Shown piece by piece: positions 34,471 to 35,112 of a DNA stretch of 35,112 bases; position 1 is the stretch's first letter; each line of letters opens with the position of its first letter. The position numbers and the translations under genes are program-made. The DNA is from an uncultured Lachnospiraceae bacterium (GTDB taxonomy: Bacteria > Bacillota > Clostridia > Lachnospirales > Lachnospiraceae), in assembly GCA_949738465.1 (NCBI GenBank), contig CATJBQ010000040.1, forward strand, positions 1 through 35,112. Reading direction: 5' to 3'. Under the pieces are notes generated by a model. That model did no database searches. It worked only from the letters and a program-made list of their open reading frames with translations, and was not told where the DNA came from.

Positions 34471-34537
34471 GAAAACAATGCAAAAATATTTTTAAAAATT
34501 TTTCAAATCAGGTGTAAAGTATTTCAGAACCCGGCCG

Positions 34538-34587
34538 ATATATAGTGTGTAAGAAAGAAAACGCGACACAATATAAAATCTGTCGCA
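34538..34587. repeat. Right copies of the 14-bp and 26-bp inverted repeats
   Basis: ATATATAGTGTGTA (34538-34551) and, 10 bp later, the 26-bp repeat (34562-34587, GCGACACA…TGTCGC) occur in inverted orientation relative to 32458-32471 and 31753-31778. On the left the two are separated by the recombinase gene, here by only 10 bp. There is no T-run after this copy on the plus strand. Confidence 0.85.
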
Positions 34588-34614
34588 GAATCTTCCACAA
34601 AAAATAACAGCCAG

Positions 34615-34665
34615 AATCAGTTGAGAAACTGATTTCGTAAAACGGGAATCGCATACCAGGTATGC
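34615..34665 (+). promoter_or_regulatory. Structured leader of the csrA-like gene
   Basis: Two perfect hairpins precede the gene: AATCAGTT-GAGA-AACTGATT (34615-34634) and GCATAC-CAG-GTATGC (34651-34665). Next come GCAGGAAACAAGGAGG with two GGA motifs, the type of site CsrA binds, and the ribosome binding site. No convincing promoter was found; autoregulation is inference. Confidence 0.5.
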
Positions 34666-34691
34666 AGGAAACAAGGAGGTTTAAAGCGGAT

Positions 34692-35003
34692 ATGCTGAAG
34701 CTTACATTGAAAGCCGGGGAATACCTGCTGATCGGAGACGGGATCAAGGTGGTATACACCGGCGGAAGCAACAATAACGGACATCTTCTGATCGATGCCC
34801 CCAGGTCCATGAATATCGCAAGAAGCGGGACGCTGGAAAAATACGGAATGGCTGCGGATCCAGGCAATGAGGTGAAGCACCACAGGGATCGTCAGTTATC
34901 GCAGGAAGCCCAGGCCAAGATCAAGGCCATCCTCATGGAGGAACGGAAGAAAGCCAGAAGGGCAGAGCGGGAGCAGGATCCCAAAGCAAAATATGGGTAT
35001 TAG
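34692..35003 (+). CDS. csrA: CsrA-family RNA-binding regulator with C-terminal extension
   Basis: The first 45 or so of 103 residues match the CsrA fold: MLKLTLKAGEYLLIGDGIKV, then the strand and loop to IDAPRSMNIAR. CsrA dimers bind GGA-containing hairpins in mRNA leaders and block translation. The C-terminal 50 residues are highly charged (QAKIKAILMEERKKARRAERE) and make the protein longer than the usual 60-75 residues; they may add a helix for partner or RNA binding. The ATG at 34692 is chosen because the CsrA fold begins there, although AAGGAGG is 12 nt away; an ATG at 34662 would add ten residues. No flagellar genes are in view. The gene lies just outside the inverted-repeat block and ends with a terminator. 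Confidence 0.85.
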   Translation: MLKLTLKAGEYLLIGDGIKVVYTGGSNNNGHLLIDAPRSMNIARSGTLEKYGMAADPGNEVKHHRDRQLSQEAQAKIKAILMEERKKARRAEREQDPKAKYGY

Positions 35004-35031
35004 ATGGCCAAATTGAAATTGAACAAAATCG

Positions 35032-35068
35032 CTGCGCGATGGCCTGCCAGGGCTGTGGCGCAGTTTTT
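35032..35068 (+). terminator. Terminator after csrA-like gene
   Basis: CTGCGC (35032-35037) pairs with GCGCAG (35058-35063), with a smaller GCC/GGC stem inside, followed by five T. Confidence 0.75.
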
Positions 35069-35112
35069 ACGTTCCTCTAAATAAAAGCAGTGGAAAAATC
35101 TTCCGCAATACG

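Noticed and set aside
34538-34551. Promoter for the csrA-like gene at the right copy of the -10 repeat
   Set aside because: TATAGT is present but no -35-like sequence lies 16-18 bp upstream, and the start codon is 140 bp away. It is kept as a repeat only.
1-35112. tRNA, rRNA and known riboswitch structures
   Set aside because: I looked for conserved tRNA loops and typical riboswitch cores in the intergenic regions and recognised none. Covariance-model searches were not possible here.

Overview
The window looks like a chromosomal stretch of a Gram-positive gut-type Clostridia, most likely Lachnospiraceae. The reasons are strong AGGAGG ribosome binding sites, several TTG and GTG starts, paired YesM/YesN-type two-component systems next to CUT1 sugar ABC transporters, Lys-rich lipoprotein signal peptides, URO-D-family genes inside sugar clusters, and a vanG-type gene set. 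Most genes are GC-rich; the left edge (about 1-516), a toxin-like pair (about 26600-27700) and parts of the right end are visibly AT-richer and look acquired.

Region 1 (1-516) is the 3' part of a Toprim/RloB-like gene with an in-frame stop, probably a remnant. Region 2 (516-26596) is one long plus-strand glycan-use locus. It has two sense-and-import modules: histidine kinase + AraC-type response regulator + lipoprotein sugar-binding protein + two permeases (516-6362), and the same set again (10678-17369). Around them lie the catabolic genes: a TIM-barrel/Gfo-Idh-MocA fusion protein, a second Gfo/Idh/MocA oxidoreductase, three URO-D-fold proteins, a GH78 alpha-L-rhamnosidase-like enzyme, a GH38 alpha-mannosidase and a cupin D-lyxose(mannose) isomerase. 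No transporter ATPase is present, so a shared MsmK-type ATPase elsewhere must energise both importers. None of the enzymes has a signal peptide, so the picture is import of short, probably alpha-mannose- or rhamnose-containing glycosides followed by cytoplasmic breakdown. Mannose released by the GH38 enzyme could enter metabolism as fructose through the isomerase. The oxidoreductase/TIM-barrel pair could also cleave glycosides by the oxidation-elimination route known for 3-keto-glycoside and C-glycoside enzymes (inference).

Region 3 (26597-27957) holds a small AT-rich gene pair resembling an antitoxin and an ADP-ribosyltransferase-fold toxin, with a promoter whose spacer contains a palindrome, followed by an unusually dense run of hairpins. 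Region 4 (27958-31695) is a compact, translationally overlapping vanG-vanXY-vanT set (D-Ala-D-Ser ligase, D,D-peptidase, membrane serine racemase) with no vanRS regulators in view.

Region 5 (31696-34600) contains, on the minus strand, a small complete tyrosine recombinase and an AAA-ATPase/PD-(D/E)XK gene. The block is bounded by 26-bp near-identical inverted repeats, with a second 14-bp inverted pair nested inside. The nuclease-like gene carries an in-frame amber stop and, separately, a 78-bp in-frame palindromic insertion. Region 6 (34600-35112) is a csrA-like gene with a structured leader and its terminator.

The items I find most worth following are the inverted-repeat-bounded recombinase block, the in-frame palindromic insertion, the TIM-barrel/oxidoreductase fusion with its URO-D neighbours, and the hairpin-dense leader before vanG.
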